From the NCBI GenBank assembly GCA_903837495.1, contig CAILUT010000029.1, forward strand, positions 1 through 34,066: a stretch of DNA of 34,066 nucleotides, written 5' to 3'. Positions within the stretch are counted from its first letter, which is position 1. Every line of letters begins with the position of its first letter. The position numbers and the translations under genes are program-made. Below the pieces are notes generated by a model that saw only the letters and a program-made list of their open reading frames with translations, did no database searches and was not told the DNA's origin. The DNA comes from an uncultured Flavobacteriales bacterium. Its GTDB lineage: Bacteria; Bacteroidota; Bacteroidia; CAIKAF01. Of the stretch, positions 1 through 8,742 are shown piece by piece.

Positions 1-86
1 CGACCTTGGGAGCCACTGCCTGGCCGCTGCACGCAGGCCCCAGGACTGCGGCCTACCGGTGAAAGCCCGGTATCCCGCCCAAAATC
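1..86 (-). repeat. Dispersed structured repeat, copy A (cut by window start)
   Basis: This is a GC-rich intergenic block just downstream of the RND transporter stop. On the minus strand it shows the landmarks shared with the copies at 6691, 27648 and 31294: GGGCGG, then CGGGCTTTCACCGGTA, CCGCAG, CAGCGG and GGCTCCCAAGGTCG at the window edge. The first hairpin here (TACCGG/CCGGTA around GCTTTCA) is a perfect 6-bp stem. The second half of the element lies outside the window, so its long stem cannot be checked. Confidence 0.8.
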
Positions 87-102
87 ACCTGAATGAAAAA
101 CC

Positions 103-3100
103 TTAAACCTTTGAAAAAAGGCCTTTAATTTTGTGTTTTGTCTTCCAAGCTGCCACGTACATGGAAGGTATCACGATGAGAGTCAGGAAGGTAGCAATGG
201 TCAATCCGAAAATGATGGTCCAGGCCAGCGGCCCCCAAAATGCCACGTTGTCGCCCCCCAAATGGATGTTGGGTTTGAATTCGCTGAGCAGGGTGCCGAA
301 GTTGATGTTGAAGCCAATGGCCAGGGGAATAAGCCCAGAAATGGTGGACACCGCCGTAAGGATTACCGGAGTGATGCGTGTGGCACCTGCCTGAATGCTC
401 GCTGTAACGGGGTCAACCCCGGCGGCGCGCTGTTCGTCAATAAATTCAATAAGCAAAATGCCGTTTCGAATGACGATGCCGGCCAATGCAAACATTCCAA
501 CCCCAGTCATAACCACCGACATGGTCATGCCGCTGAGGCCAAAACCAATGAAAATACCGATGAGGCTGAAGAGGACGGTCGAGAAAATGAGCAGGGGCTT
601 GACCACCGAGTTAAACTGAGTAACCATAACCGCAAACATGAGGGCCAGTGCGCCTAGAAAGGCAACTCCCAGAAAATCGGAGGTTTCTTTTTGGTCTTCT
701 TGCTCGCCGGTGAGCCGCACTTCGTAGCCTTCGGGCAAAGTGAGGGCATTTAGCACCTTGGCTTGCAGTTCTTGGTTTATTTGGTTGGCGTTGCCGCCTT
801 CTACCACGTTCGACGACAGGGTAACCACCCGTTTTTGGTTTTTGCGGTTGATTCCAGAATAGGCTGGTTTGTAGGAAATGCTGGCAAGAGCGGCCAAGGG
901 GACTTGCCGAAAGCGTCCGGTGGCCATGTCCATGAACGCAATGTTCAAGGCCAACAGTTGTTCGGGCGAGCTGCGGAATGATTCTTTCAAGCGCAGTTGA
1001 ATGGGGTGGTCGTCGTCGGCATCGCGCAGCTTAGATATTTCTTTTCCGTACAGTGCAGTACGCAGGCTCATTCCAATGCTGGCCAAGGAAATGCCTTCGC
1101 GTTGGGCCTTTTCTTGGTCGATTTCCAGAATGATTTCGGGTTTGTTTAGCTTTAAGTCTGATTTTAGCTCCTCAATGCCGGTGATGCCTGCGGCGGCAAT
1201 GTCTTGCCTTACCCGTTGTTCTAGGTCTTGCAGAGCGGTAAAATCCTCGCCCGAAATTTCAATGTTTACGGGTTTTCCGGTGGGGGGGCCTGCCCGTTCT
1301 TTTTCCACCGTCAGGGTGGCGCCTGGAATCGGATTTTTTTCAAAGTCCTTGCGGATTTCGTCCAGCATTTTTCGGGTTTCAAACCCATTCCGTTCCGAGT
1401 ATTTTACAAAAGCCACCGTAACTTTTGATTTGTTGGGGGTGGCTACCCGGTCTGGATTTTGGGGGTCGCCCGCATTTAGGCCCACGTTGGCAATCACCGA
1501 TTCAACCGCCGGATTGTTGGGGCCAATCAGGGCAAAAACCCGTTTTTCTAATATTTGAGTAATGGAATCGGTTACATTGGCATCGGTGCCTATGGGCAAT
1601 TCGCAGTACACATAAGCAAAATTGGGTTCTGGATCGGGGAAAAAGCTCACCTTTGGGTTGCTAAGACCGAATCCAATGGTGCTTAAAATCAAGGCAACTA
1701 CGGCCACCCCAACCACAGCATAGGGAGCCCGCCCGGCGGTGAGTTTGGTCAGCATGCGTTCGTAGGCACGAACGACCACGGGCCAATAGCTTTCTTGAAA
1801 ATTACGGATGGTTTTGTACAAGAAAAACTGGTAAGCGGCATGCGAAAGCAGCATAATCAAGGCGAAGGAGCCCAAAGCAGTAAATCCGCCCAAATACGAA
1901 AGCAAGGCAATCACTACGTAGGCAATCGCCCATTTTACGAAACTTGAGCGTTTGGGTACTTGAAGGTGTTCGTCGCGCACCATAAAATCAACCGCAAAAA
2001 CAGGGTTCATCACGAAAGCCACCAACAACGAAGCACCCAAAGTAATAATGAGGGTTACAGGCAGGTATTGCATAAAGTTGCCTACAATGCCAGGCCAAAA
2101 TAGCAGAGGGAAAAAGGGGCCTAAGGTGGTTAGGGTTCCTGCCAAAACCGGCACAAACACTTCGCCGGCTCCGGCTTGGGCGGCTTTGATGATGTTGATT
2201 TCGCGGTGTTTGTGCAAAAGGCGGTGGGTGTTTTCAATCACCACAATAGCGTCGTCCACAATAATGCCCAAAGCCAGCAGAAAGCTGAACAATACAATGA
2301 CGTTTAGGGTGTAATCAAGCCCCGGCATAATTAGGAATGCCACCAAGGTCGATAAGGGGCCGGCCAGAGCTACAAAAAAGGCGCTTTTAAGTCCCATAAA
2401 GAACATCAGCCCAACCAGCACCAAAATAAATCCAATGATGACGGTGTTCAGCAGTTCATTCAGGTCGTTTTTGGTGGATTCCGACTGGTCGCCAGTAATG
2501 ATCACATTTAAGCCTTCGGGGAATTTCGCTGCTTTGGCTTCTTCAATGATGCGTTGAATGCCCTCGGAGGCTTCGAGCAGGTTTTCGCCGGAGCGTTTAA
2601 TGATGTTCAGGGTAACAACGGGTTTGCCGTCCAATCGGGCGAAGTCTTGTTTTTCGGCGTATCCATCGACAATGCTGGCAAAGTCGCGCAAAAAGACCGT
2701 GTTGCCACGGCTAGAACGGACCACAATGTTTTTGATTTGTTCGGCGTCTTTGAATTGACCGGTAACCCGAACGTTGCGGCGCAGCCGGTCAATGCGGATT
2801 TCGCCACCTGAAATGTTCACGTTGTCGGCACCTACGGCCATCTCAATGTCGTTGAAGGAAATTCCAGCGGCTTGCATCTTATACAAATCCACATAAATTT
2901 GAATTTCGCGGTTTAGGCCTCCAACAATATCAACCCGGGTAATTTGGGGCAGGGTTTCGATGCGCTCTTCTAGGTATTCCCCGTACGATTTTAGTTTGTC
3001 TAAAGGCAATTCTCCCGCCAGGTTGATGTTCATGATGGGGAACTCTGAAAAATCCAGCTCATCAACCCGGGGGTCTTCATCCATGTCGGTGGGCAGGTCT

Positions 3101-3480
3101 TTGCTGGCTTTGTCAACGGCATCGCTTACCTTTTGTTTGGCTACGGCCACCTCGACATTGGTGTTGAATTCGACCACGATGGAGCTGAAATCGGAAATGG
3201 ATTTCGAGCTTATTTTCCGAACTCCATTGATGGATTTTAGCTGCCGCTCTATGGGTTTGGTAATTAGGTTTTCAACGTCAACAGGCGTGGCGCCGGGGTA
3301 AATGGTGCTTACCGAAATGGTGGGAATAACAATGTCGGGAAATTGTTCTTTTGGGATGCGCATAAACGACACAACCCCGGCAATAGATAGAATGACGGTG
3401 AATACGTAAATGGCCGTCCGGTTGCGGATGCACCAATTGGTAAAACCGAGCGATTTAAAGGAGTCGTTCATCTGGCTCAT
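103..3480 (-). CDS. RND efflux transporter permease subunit (AcrB/HAE1-like)
   Basis: Inner-membrane proton-driven pump of a tripartite efflux system, 1125 aa. The N-terminal helix is followed by the porter-domain start (RIPKEQFPDIVIPTISV, PGATPVDVEN), and TM4 carries the paired acidic motif GIIVDDAIVVIEN expected of proton-relay RND pumps. A second duplicated half follows from about residue 580. It is longer than AcrB (about 1050 aa), mainly because an extra hydrophobic hairpin sits at about residues 512-560 between the two halves. It is the last gene of the tetR-tolC-hlyD-rnd operon. Its ATG overlaps the hlyD stop by 4 nt (ATGA), which implies translational coupling. Substrate cannot be inferred; drugs, bile-type detergents or lipids are all possible. 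Confidence 0.95.
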   Translation of the reverse strand: MSQMNDSFKSLGFTNWCIRNRTAIYVFTVILSIAGVVSFMRIPKEQFPDIVIPTISVSTIYPGATPVDVENLITKPIERQLKSINGVRKISSKSISDFSSIVVEFNTNVEVAVAKQKVSDAVDKASKDLPTDMDEDPRVDELDFSEFPIMNINLAGELPLDKLKSYGEYLEERIETLPQITRVDIVGGLNREIQIYVDLYKMQAAGISFNDIEMAVGADNVNISGGEIRIDRLRRNVRVTGQFKDAEQIKNIVVRSSRGNTVFLRDFASIVDGYAEKQDFARLDGKPVVTLNIIKRSGENLLEASEGIQRIIEEAKAAKFPEGLNVIITGDQSESTKNDLNELLNTVIIGFILVLVGLMFFMGLKSAFFVALAGPLSTLVAFLIMPGLDYTLNVIVLFSFLLALGIIVDDAIVVIENTHRLLHKHREINIIKAAQAGAGEVFVPVLAGTLTTLGPFFPLLFWPGIVGNFMQYLPVTLIITLGASLLVAFVMNPVFAVDFMVRDEHLQVPKRSSFVKWAIAYVVIALLSYLGGFTALGSFALIMLLSHAAYQFFLYKTIRNFQESYWPVVVRAYERMLTKLTAGRAPYAVVGVAVVALILSTIGFGLSNPKVSFFPDPEPNFAYVYCELPIGTDANVTDSITQILEKRVFALIGPNNPAVESVIANVGLNAGDPQNPDRVATPNKSKVTVAFVKYSERNGFETRKMLDEIRKDFEKNPIPGATLTVEKERAGPPTGKPVNIEISGEDFTALQDLEQRVRQDIAAAGITGIEELKSDLKLNKPEIILEIDQEKAQREGISLASIGMSLRTALYGKEISKLRDADDDHPIQLRLKESFRSSPEQLLALNIAFMDMATGRFRQVPLAALASISYKPAYSGINRKNQKRVVTLSSNVVEGGNANQINQELQAKVLNALTLPEGYEVRLTGEQEDQKETSDFLGVAFLGALALMFAVMVTQFNSVVKPLLIFSTVLFSLIGIFIGFGLSGMTMSVVMTGVGMFALAGIVIRNGILLIEFIDEQRAAGVDPVTASIQAGATRITPVILTAVSTISGLIPLAIGFNINFGTLLSEFKPNIHLGGDNVAFWGPLAWTIIFGLTIATFLTLIVIPSMYVAAWKTKHKIKGLFSKV

Positions 3481-4598
3481 GGCTTAAAATCTATGGGTTG
3501 ACCATCAACAACTTCTGAATTCCCAGAGGCAATAAGAATGCTGTTGGGCTGCAGGCCTTTGGTAACTACCGTTACTCCGTTGTAGGAAGGGCCGGTTTCA
3601 ATGGCTTGGCGAAGGGCTTTTTTGCCTTGGGCCAGCATGATGAAGTTGCCTTCGGGCAAGGATTGAATCAGGTTTGTGGGAACCATCAAGGCGCTGTCGA
3701 TCGACAGGTCGTTGATTTTTAGACCTGCGGTCATGTTGGGCCGCAGGTTGGGGTGGGCTCCGGTTAAATCGACTTCAACCACCACCGATCGGTTTCCGGG
3801 GTTCACCACTCGGCTAATAAAAGTAACCTTGCGCTCCAATTGCAATCCCAAATCCGTCAAAAGAACGCTTACTGGGGTTCCTACCGAAATGTTGGAGGCC
3901 AAGGCATCGGCCAGGGGAGCTGTTAATTTAATGCGGCTTAGGTTCACCACCCGAATGCCCGACATGCCGGGGCTGGCCATTTCGCCCAATTTCAGAACCA
4001 CATCGTCCACTTCTCCGTCAATGGGCGATTTTATTTGCGACATGGCTACCTGGGCTTCCAGTCCTTTTACCCGCAATGCCATGGCCTCGTAGTTGGTTTT
4101 GCTTTGCAGGTATTGAATTTCTGAACCTATCTTTTGGTCCCACAGGCGTTGGGTGCGGCGGTAGGTTTCTTCGGCCAGCCGAAATCCGGTTTTGGCTTCT
4201 TCTAAGCCTTGAACCATGGCGGTGTTTTCTAGTTCGGCCAGCAATTGCCCCCTTTTTACTCGGTCGCCTTCTTTTACCAGAATGCGGCGAACAACCCCAG
4301 GCATTTCGGGGCCTGCAAGTATGTTGTTGTCGGCTTCTACGTTTCCTTGCACCTCTACAAAGCGCCGAAATGTTCCTAAGCTTGGTTGGGCGATTTCAAC
4401 GGCACGGGTTCGAAGGGTTCTAGAGAGCCCAGTATCTAATTTCGCAATTTCCGATTCTAGACTCAAGGCTTCTTTTTGCAGTGCCGCTATTTGGGCACGT
4501 ACTTCATCCAGCCTGGCTTTTTTCCGGTCTAAATCTGAAGAAGTACCGCAAGCCCAAAGCAATGCGATGCCTAAAACAATAAACAAAGGAGTTTTCAT
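3477..4598 (-). CDS. Efflux RND periplasmic adaptor subunit (HlyD/AcrA-like lipoprotein)
   Basis: Membrane-fusion protein linking the RND pump to the outer-membrane channel, 373 aa. The N-terminus is a lipoprotein signal peptide with a lipobox ending at Cys17 (LWAC), so it is probably anchored in the inner membrane. Residues 20-55 are charged and heptad-like (coiled coil). Lipoyl-type half-motifs follow (GVVRRILVKEGDRVKRGQLL, later IKSPIDGEVDDV), then a beta-barrel region with RPNMTAGLKI. The gene sits between tolC (27-nt gap) and rnd (4-nt overlap), so the three pump parts are made together. The AcrA-like order of hairpin, lipoyl and barrel is clear. Confidence 0.94.
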   Translation of the reverse strand: MKTPLFIVLGIALLWACGTSSDLDRKKARLDEVRAQIAALQKEALSLESEIAKLDTGLSRTLRTRAVEIAQPSLGTFRRFVEVQGNVEADNNILAGPEMPGVVRRILVKEGDRVKRGQLLAELENTAMVQGLEEAKTGFRLAEETYRRTQRLWDQKIGSEIQYLQSKTNYEAMALRVKGLEAQVAMSQIKSPIDGEVDDVVLKLGEMASPGMSGIRVVNLSRIKLTAPLADALASNISVGTPVSVLLTDLGLQLERKVTFISRVVNPGNRSVVVEVDLTGAHPNLRPNMTAGLKINDLSIDSALMVPTNLIQSLPEGNFIMLAQGKKALRQAIETGPSYNGVTVVTKGLQPNSILIASGNSEVVDGQPIDFKP

Positions 4599-4625
4599 GC
4601 GATTTAAGGTATAGGGTATGGTGGA

Positions 4626-5957
4626 TTAGAATTTTTCCATGGATTTTAAAACGTCGGCTTTCCGACTCAGCACATCAAACAAGGCCTGAAAATAGCCTTG
4701 TTGGGCTTCGTAAAACTGCCGTTCGATTTGGGTAAGCGTCAGGCTGTTGATTAGGCCTTCTTTAAATTTTATGGTGTTGACGCGGCGAACCTCACGCGCC
4801 AAATTCAGGTTTTTTTGCTGGGTTGTATAGCGCAGTACCGCTTCTTTGTAGGCATTGGAACTGCTCTGGTATTCCAGCTGCAGCGCCTGACCTAAATCTC
4901 CGCGTTGAATTTCGGTTTTTTTCTTTTCCAGTTGGTACTGTTTTAATTTGTACATGCGGTTCCAGCTTGAAAAAATGGGCACCGACAAGCGCATGCCAAA
5001 AGCCAATCCCCCGTTTGCCCCCTGGGTTCCGCTGCCCAACAAAAAGCGTTCGCTGTTAAAAAAATTGTGTTGGTAATTTAAACTGGAAGATAGGGTAGGC
5101 AGTGCCTCGGCTTTCTGCAATTTGATTTGAAAATCGTTGATGACCACTTGCCGAGAAATCAAGTCGTATTCTCTACGTTCTTGCACCGAAATGCTATCGG
5201 GCAACGAGGCCACCAAGCTTTCCCATTCAAGGGGTTTCACAAAATCGCCCAAGGTCTCGGCCAAGGTCAATTCTTGCATCAAAGGCCAGCCCATTTGGTA
5301 TTTTAGGCCCGCCAAAGCCAAGGTTTGACCGTTGGCAGCCTGTACGCGCAGATTTTGCGTGTTGTTGAACATCAATTCCAATTGTTGAACATCCAGCAGC
5401 TCCGCAAACCCTTGAATTTGGGTGGCCCGCAGTTCATTCAGGGTTTTTTCCATCAGCACCAAACTGGAATCCAAGGTGGCCACCGATTCTTGGGCCATCA
5501 GCACCAAATACACCGATTTTGTTACTTGAAGTCGAACGTCGCGTTCGGTCATTTCATGCTGAGCCCGGGTAAGTTCTAAAAACTGCTTTGCAGTGGCAAT
5601 GCCTACAAAATACTGGCCATTGAACAGCAGCATTGAGGCACTGAGCCCCAACGAGGCTTGATTCAGCGGGGCTGCCGGAATGGTAATAAATTGGTTCGGA
5701 TTTCCGTTGATAAAGTCGGGAAAGACAAATTCGGGCGATTGAATGTTGTAGGTATATCCGCCGCTGCCATCAATCTGAGGCAGTCCGGTCGCTATGTTTT
5801 CACGTATTTTCGCCTGACCAATTTTCAAATCAAGCTCGGTGGTTTTTACCTTGGCTTGGTTTTCTAAGGCATAGGCTACGGCCTGCTCTAAACTTAAGGT
5901 CTTTTGGGCGGCAACCGGCAGGAACGCGGCAATCCAGATTATTGCTATACTTCTCAT
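4626..5957 (-). CDS. TolC-family outer-membrane efflux channel
   Basis: Outer-membrane factor of the tripartite pump, 443 aa. It has a Sec signal peptide at residues 1-17 (ending PVAAQ), then the duplicated alpha-helical barrel pattern of TolC proteins. LSLEQAVAYALENQ starts the first half, and LPTLSSSLNYQHNFF with GLAFGMRLSVPIFSSWNR marks the start of the second half. The helical tail has NLAREVRRVNTIKFKEGLINSLTLTQIERQ, the usual motif near the C-terminus. The ATG overlaps the tetR stop by 4 nt (ATGA), so channel synthesis is probably coupled to the regulator. Length is normal for Bacteroidota TolC homologues. Confidence 0.94.
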   Translation of the reverse strand: MRSIAIIWIAAFLPVAAQKTLSLEQAVAYALENQAKVKTTELDLKIGQAKIRENIATGLPQIDGSGGYTYNIQSPEFVFPDFINGNPNQFITIPAAPLNQASLGLSASMLLFNGQYFVGIATAKQFLELTRAQHEMTERDVRLQVTKSVYLVLMAQESVATLDSSLVLMEKTLNELRATQIQGFAELLDVQQLELMFNNTQNLRVQAANGQTLALAGLKYQMGWPLMQELTLAETLGDFVKPLEWESLVASLPDSISVQERREYDLISRQVVINDFQIKLQKAEALPTLSSSLNYQHNFFNSERFLLGSGTQGANGGLAFGMRLSVPIFSSWNRMYKLKQYQLEKKKTEIQRGDLGQALQLEYQSSSNAYKEAVLRYTTQQKNLNLAREVRRVNTIKFKEGLINSLTLTQIERQFYEAQQGYFQALFDVLSRKADVLKSMEKF

Positions 5958-6574
5958 AGGTTGGGGAATTCAGATGCGTAATGCTGAGTTAAGTATTCAA
6001 GACCTTTAGAACTGCAAATGCCATGCATGTGGTACATCAACATTTCTCGGTGCAAGGTGTTAAAATCAAATCGGTCGGGCTGGAATATCAGCGGGTCCAT
6101 TTTCATGGGCATCAGTTGAATAAAGAGCCGCGATAAAATTTCTGGATTCAACGATGCTCGGTACCAACCGGCTTCTACACCGCCAATCAGATTTGCAACC
6201 ACTTGTTTTCTGATGGATTGTTGCTGGTAGTTTTCAAATAATTTGTAGGCGCTGGGAAAATACTTTCGCAGTTCAAGGTAAACCGAGGGCTTTACTTGCT
6301 GAAGCTGAGATTGTATGGCACCGGCAATGCCCCAAAGCTGGTCAATGGGGTTGGGGCAGGTCTGAAAAATGGCTTCAGCGGCCGCTTGATGTTGGCTTAA
6401 AAAGGAGGCTACTGCCGCTTCAACCAAGCTGTTTTTGTCGGTAAAATGCACGTATAAGGTCTTTTTCGAGACGCCCATTTCCCTGGCCAAATCCTCCATG
6501 GTTACGCCCCGCAGCCCATACTGCATAAACAATTGGTGCGCTTGCTCAACTATAAAATCTCGGCGTTCGTCCAT
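5954..6574 (-). CDS. TetR/AcrR-family transcriptional regulator of the efflux operon
   Basis: One-component repressor, 206 aa from the chosen start. Residues 24-46 form the TetR helix-turn-helix (VTMEDLAREMGVSKKTLYVHF), followed by DKNSLVEAAV. The C-terminal ligand domain is divergent, as is usual. The open frame extends upstream to a GTG at 6604, but a perfect Bacteroidota -7 box (TACCTTTG) lies inside that extension at 6583-6590. The ATG at 6574 (MDERRDF) is therefore preferred. It is first in the operon, so the repressor probably controls its own transcription together with tolC, hlyD and rnd. The ligand is unknown. Confidence 0.92.
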   Translation of the reverse strand: MDERRDFIVEQAHQLFMQYGLRGVTMEDLAREMGVSKKTLYVHFTDKNSLVEAAVASFLSQHQAAAEAIFQTCPNPIDQLWGIAGAIQSQLQQVKPSVYLELRKYFPSAYKLFENYQQQSIRKQVVANLIGGVEAGWYRASLNPEILSRLFIQLMPMKMDPLIFQPDRFDFNTLHREMLMYHMHGICSSKGLEYLTQHYASEFPNL

Positions 6575-6582
6575 CTGAGTGG

Positions 6583-6590
6583 CAAAGGTA
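6583..6590 (-). promoter_or_regulatory. -7 element of the tetR-efflux operon promoter
   Basis: TACCTTTG matches TAnnTTTG exactly. Transcription would start about 7 nt downstream, leaving a 5' leader of roughly 8-10 nt before the ATG at 6574. No clear TTTG is seen at -33; only a GTTT lies near 6609-6612. This site decides the start of tetR. Confidence 0.6.
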
Positions 6591-6690
6591 ATTCTTGTAC
6601 CCACAAGGAAACCGAAAGAACCAAAAAAGTTTCCGCAGTTTTAAAATATTAACATTTGAGAAACAAGGGGTTTGGAATTCGGTAAATTTT

Positions 6691-6843
6691 GGGGGGCGGC
6701 TGCGGGCTTTCACAGGTAGTCCGCAGTGGCAGCTTGCAGGGGCAGCGGGTTTGCGGGGGCTCCCAAGGTCGCCTCCGCACCGCGCGCCCCTGTAAGCCGC
6801 CCCTTTGCGGGCAACCTTGTTCAATCCCTGCCGCTGGGCGGCA
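6691..6843 (+). repeat. Dispersed structured repeat, copy B (complete)
   Basis: GC-rich element between tetR and pyk. The conserved 5' block is GGGGGGCGGCTGCGGGCTTT. A long stem pairs 6732-6743 (GCTTGCAGGGGC) with 6786-6797 (GCCCCTGTAAGC, one G-U), extended by GGC/GCC beyond an A-C mismatch. A central hairpin pairs 6753-6760 with 6771-6778 around loop TCCCAAGGTC. The 3' block is TTGCGGGCAACCTTG then TCAATCCCTGCCGC. GCGGC at 6696-6700 can pair with GCCGC at 6830-6834. The rest of the tetR-pyk gap (6575-6879) holds only the tetR promoter and a weak hairpin after pyk (6863-6881). Confidence 0.88.
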
Positions 6844-6879
6844 TCAAAAAAAACCGGGCTTCATAAGGCAAACGCAGCC

Positions 6880-8304
6880 TTACTTAACGTGGTGCAACTT
6901 CAGGGTGTTTGTTTGGCCTTTTTCCTGAATGGGTATGCTGGCGGTATGCACCAGCAAATCCCCTTCTTTCACATGTCCGTCTTTTTTCAGTAGGTGGGTG
7001 CTCTCGGCAATGGAGTGGTCGGTACTCACAAATTTGTCAAAAAAGAATCCTTTCACTCCCCAAACCAAGCTAAGTTGGTTTAGCAGGCTTTGGTTTCCGG
7101 TAAACACAAAGATGGGTGCCTTTGGCCGGTAGCTGCTAATTTCATAGGCCGTATAGCCGGTAAAGGTCATGGTAATTATTCCGTTTGCCCGGGCTTTGTC
7201 GGCCAGTTCCACCGCTGCTCGGCAAACGGCATCGGTAATAAAGCGTTCGCGGCTAATGTGGACGTTGTCCAAATGGTAAATTTGAGGGCTGGCCTCCATG
7301 CGTTCAATGATTTTTTGAACCGCCTCTACCACGCGCACGGGGAATTTGCCCACCGAGGTTTCGGCGCTCAGCATTACGGCATCGGCTCCATCTAAAATGG
7401 CATTGGCCACGTCGTTCACCTCGGCCCGTGTAGGGTTGTAGTTGGTAATCATGCTTTCCATCATTTGCGTGGCAATAATGACGGGCTTAGAGCTTTTTTT
7501 ACACCGCCTTACAATGTCTTTTTGCATCAATGGAACTTCCTGCATGGGTACCTCCACACCCAAGTCGCCCCGGGCCACCATGATGCCATCGGCTTCGCGA
7601 ATTATGTGGTTGATTTCTTCCATGGCCTCGGGCTTTTCGATTTTGGCAATGACCTTGGTGTTTTTCCCCGATTTTGAAATTAGGTGTTTCAATTCAATGA
7701 CATCGCTGGCCGAACGAACAAATGACAATCCAAGCCACTCAAATTCGTGTTCCAAAGCAAACTCCAAATCCTCCAAATCTTTTTCGGTCAGGCAGGGCAT
7801 CGAAATTTTTGTGTTCGGCAGGTTCACTCCCTTTTTTGAGGTTAAAAGGCCTCCGTTGATGATTTTCAACACCACCTCGTCTTTCAGGTTGGTTTGCAAA
7901 ACTTCAAGCACAATTTTACCGTCGTCCACCAATACTGTTTCTCCAGGCCTTACGTCTTCGGCAAAGCTTTTGTATTGAATAAACACTTTTTGCCGGGTTC
8001 CTATTCCTTTGTCGGTCGAAATTAAGAGCTCGGCCCCGTCTTCCAGTTCTATTCCCCCTTCTTGTACTTCACGTACTCGGATTTTTGGCCCTTGCAAATC
8101 GCCCAATATGGCCAGATTGTAATCAAAATCCGCATTTATTTTTCGAATCAGATTGACCTGGTTTTGCAAGGTAGATCGGTCCCCGTGCGAAAAATTTAGG
8201 CGGCATACATCCACTCCTGCTTGCACCATTTCCAGCAAACTTTCGTAGGTGTTGGTTGCAGGGCCAATGGTGGCCACTAATTTTGTTTTATGCTGTGTCT
8301 TCAT
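6880..8304 (-). CDS. pyk: Pyruvate kinase
   Basis: Converts phosphoenolpyruvate and ADP to pyruvate and ATP in the last step of glycolysis; cytoplasmic, 474 aa. Substrate-site motifs are present: RLNFSHG (35-41), GDLQGPKIR (68-76), VIAKIEKPEA with the catalytic Lys221, and MVARGDLGVEVP (242-253). ATQMMESM and DAVMLSAETSVGKFPV follow, and the C-terminal regulatory domain is present. The frame continues three codons upstream to a TTG at 8313, but the ATG at 8304 (MKTQHKTKLV) is the better start. It overlaps the upstream IPExxxVDY-like gene by 17 nt. It is last in the cysS operon, followed by repeat copy B. Confidence 0.97.
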   Translation of the reverse strand: MKTQHKTKLVATIGPATNTYESLLEMVQAGVDVCRLNFSHGDRSTLQNQVNLIRKINADFDYNLAILGDLQGPKIRVREVQEGGIELEDGAELLISTDKGIGTRQKVFIQYKSFAEDVRPGETVLVDDGKIVLEVLQTNLKDEVVLKIINGGLLTSKKGVNLPNTKISMPCLTEKDLEDLEFALEHEFEWLGLSFVRSASDVIELKHLISKSGKNTKVIAKIEKPEAMEEINHIIREADGIMVARGDLGVEVPMQEVPLMQKDIVRRCKKSSKPVIIATQMMESMITNYNPTRAEVNDVANAILDGADAVMLSAETSVGKFPVRVVEAVQKIIERMEASPQIYHLDNVHISRERFITDAVCRAAVELADKARANGIITMTFTGYTAYEISSYRPKAPIFVFTGNQSLLNQLSLVWGVKGFFFDKFVSTDHSIAESTHLLKKDGHVKEGDLLVHTASIPIQEKGQTNTLKLHHVK

Positions 8305-8740
8305 GGTCTTCAAATATGAGTAAACTCAAGCTTTTTTCAGATACGTTTTTTAGGATTCCACACCATTGTACGGTGGACAATTTTCTGATCCGCTGTATCC
8401 ACTCTTCTGCAAAGGTAGAAGGAGCATTGGATATTTGGAGAATAAAATCAAATCCTTCCGATTCCTTAATGCAAGGTTGAGGGTGGCTTTTATTTCCGAT
8501 CAGGCGGAATTGAGCTTCGCTAAATTCTAGGGGGCTGTAAAAAACGGAGTATCCTGGATTCTCTAAGGCCTGGGCTTTCAGGTTGGCAGGTGGCCGAAAA
8601 TCGGCCATGCGTTTTAGGTTTAATTTCAAGTGCGAATTTAAAAGCCAGGCCATTCGGTAATCCGGTTCCTGGGCCACTATGCCAATCAGCGTGAAATCCA
8701 GCCAGGAGCTGTCGTCAAGGTCCAGCCAAAGTTCAGCCAT
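8288..8740 (-). CDS. IPExxxVDY-family-like hypothetical protein (pyk-linked)
   Basis: A 150-aa soluble protein with no signal peptide. The N-terminal pattern LDLDDSSWLDFTLIGI followed by DYRMAWLLNSHLKLNL resembles the small Bacteroidota family named IPExxxVDY, whose gene usually sits directly upstream of pyk, as here. The signature itself is not evident: the C-terminal part reads AEEWIQRIRKLSTVQW where IPE..VDY might be expected. The assignment rests on the N-terminal pattern and on position. It overlaps pyk by 17 nt and starts 2 nt after the preceding gene, so it is translationally tied to both. Function is unknown. Confidence 0.65.
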   Translation of the reverse strand: MAELWLDLDDSSWLDFTLIGIVAQEPDYRMAWLLNSHLKLNLKRMADFRPPANLKAQALENPGYSVFYSPLEFSEAQFRLIGNKSHPQPCIKESEGFDFILQISNAPSTFAEEWIQRIRKLSTVQWCGILKNVSEKSLSLLIFEDHEDTA

Positions 8741-8742
8741 GC

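Noticed and set aside
133-657. Plus-strand 174-codon open frame under the RND gene
   Set aside because: It is antisense to a clear RND coding region and its composition is that of a shadow frame (His/Asn-rich, no domain or signal).
1001-1558. Plus-strand 185-codon open frame under the RND gene
   Set aside because: It is serine-rich, antisense to the pump gene and has no promoter or domain.
6546-6824. Open frames inside repeat copy B (both strands)
   Set aside because: The frames are produced by the GC-rich structured repeat; equivalent frames are not conserved in copies C and D.
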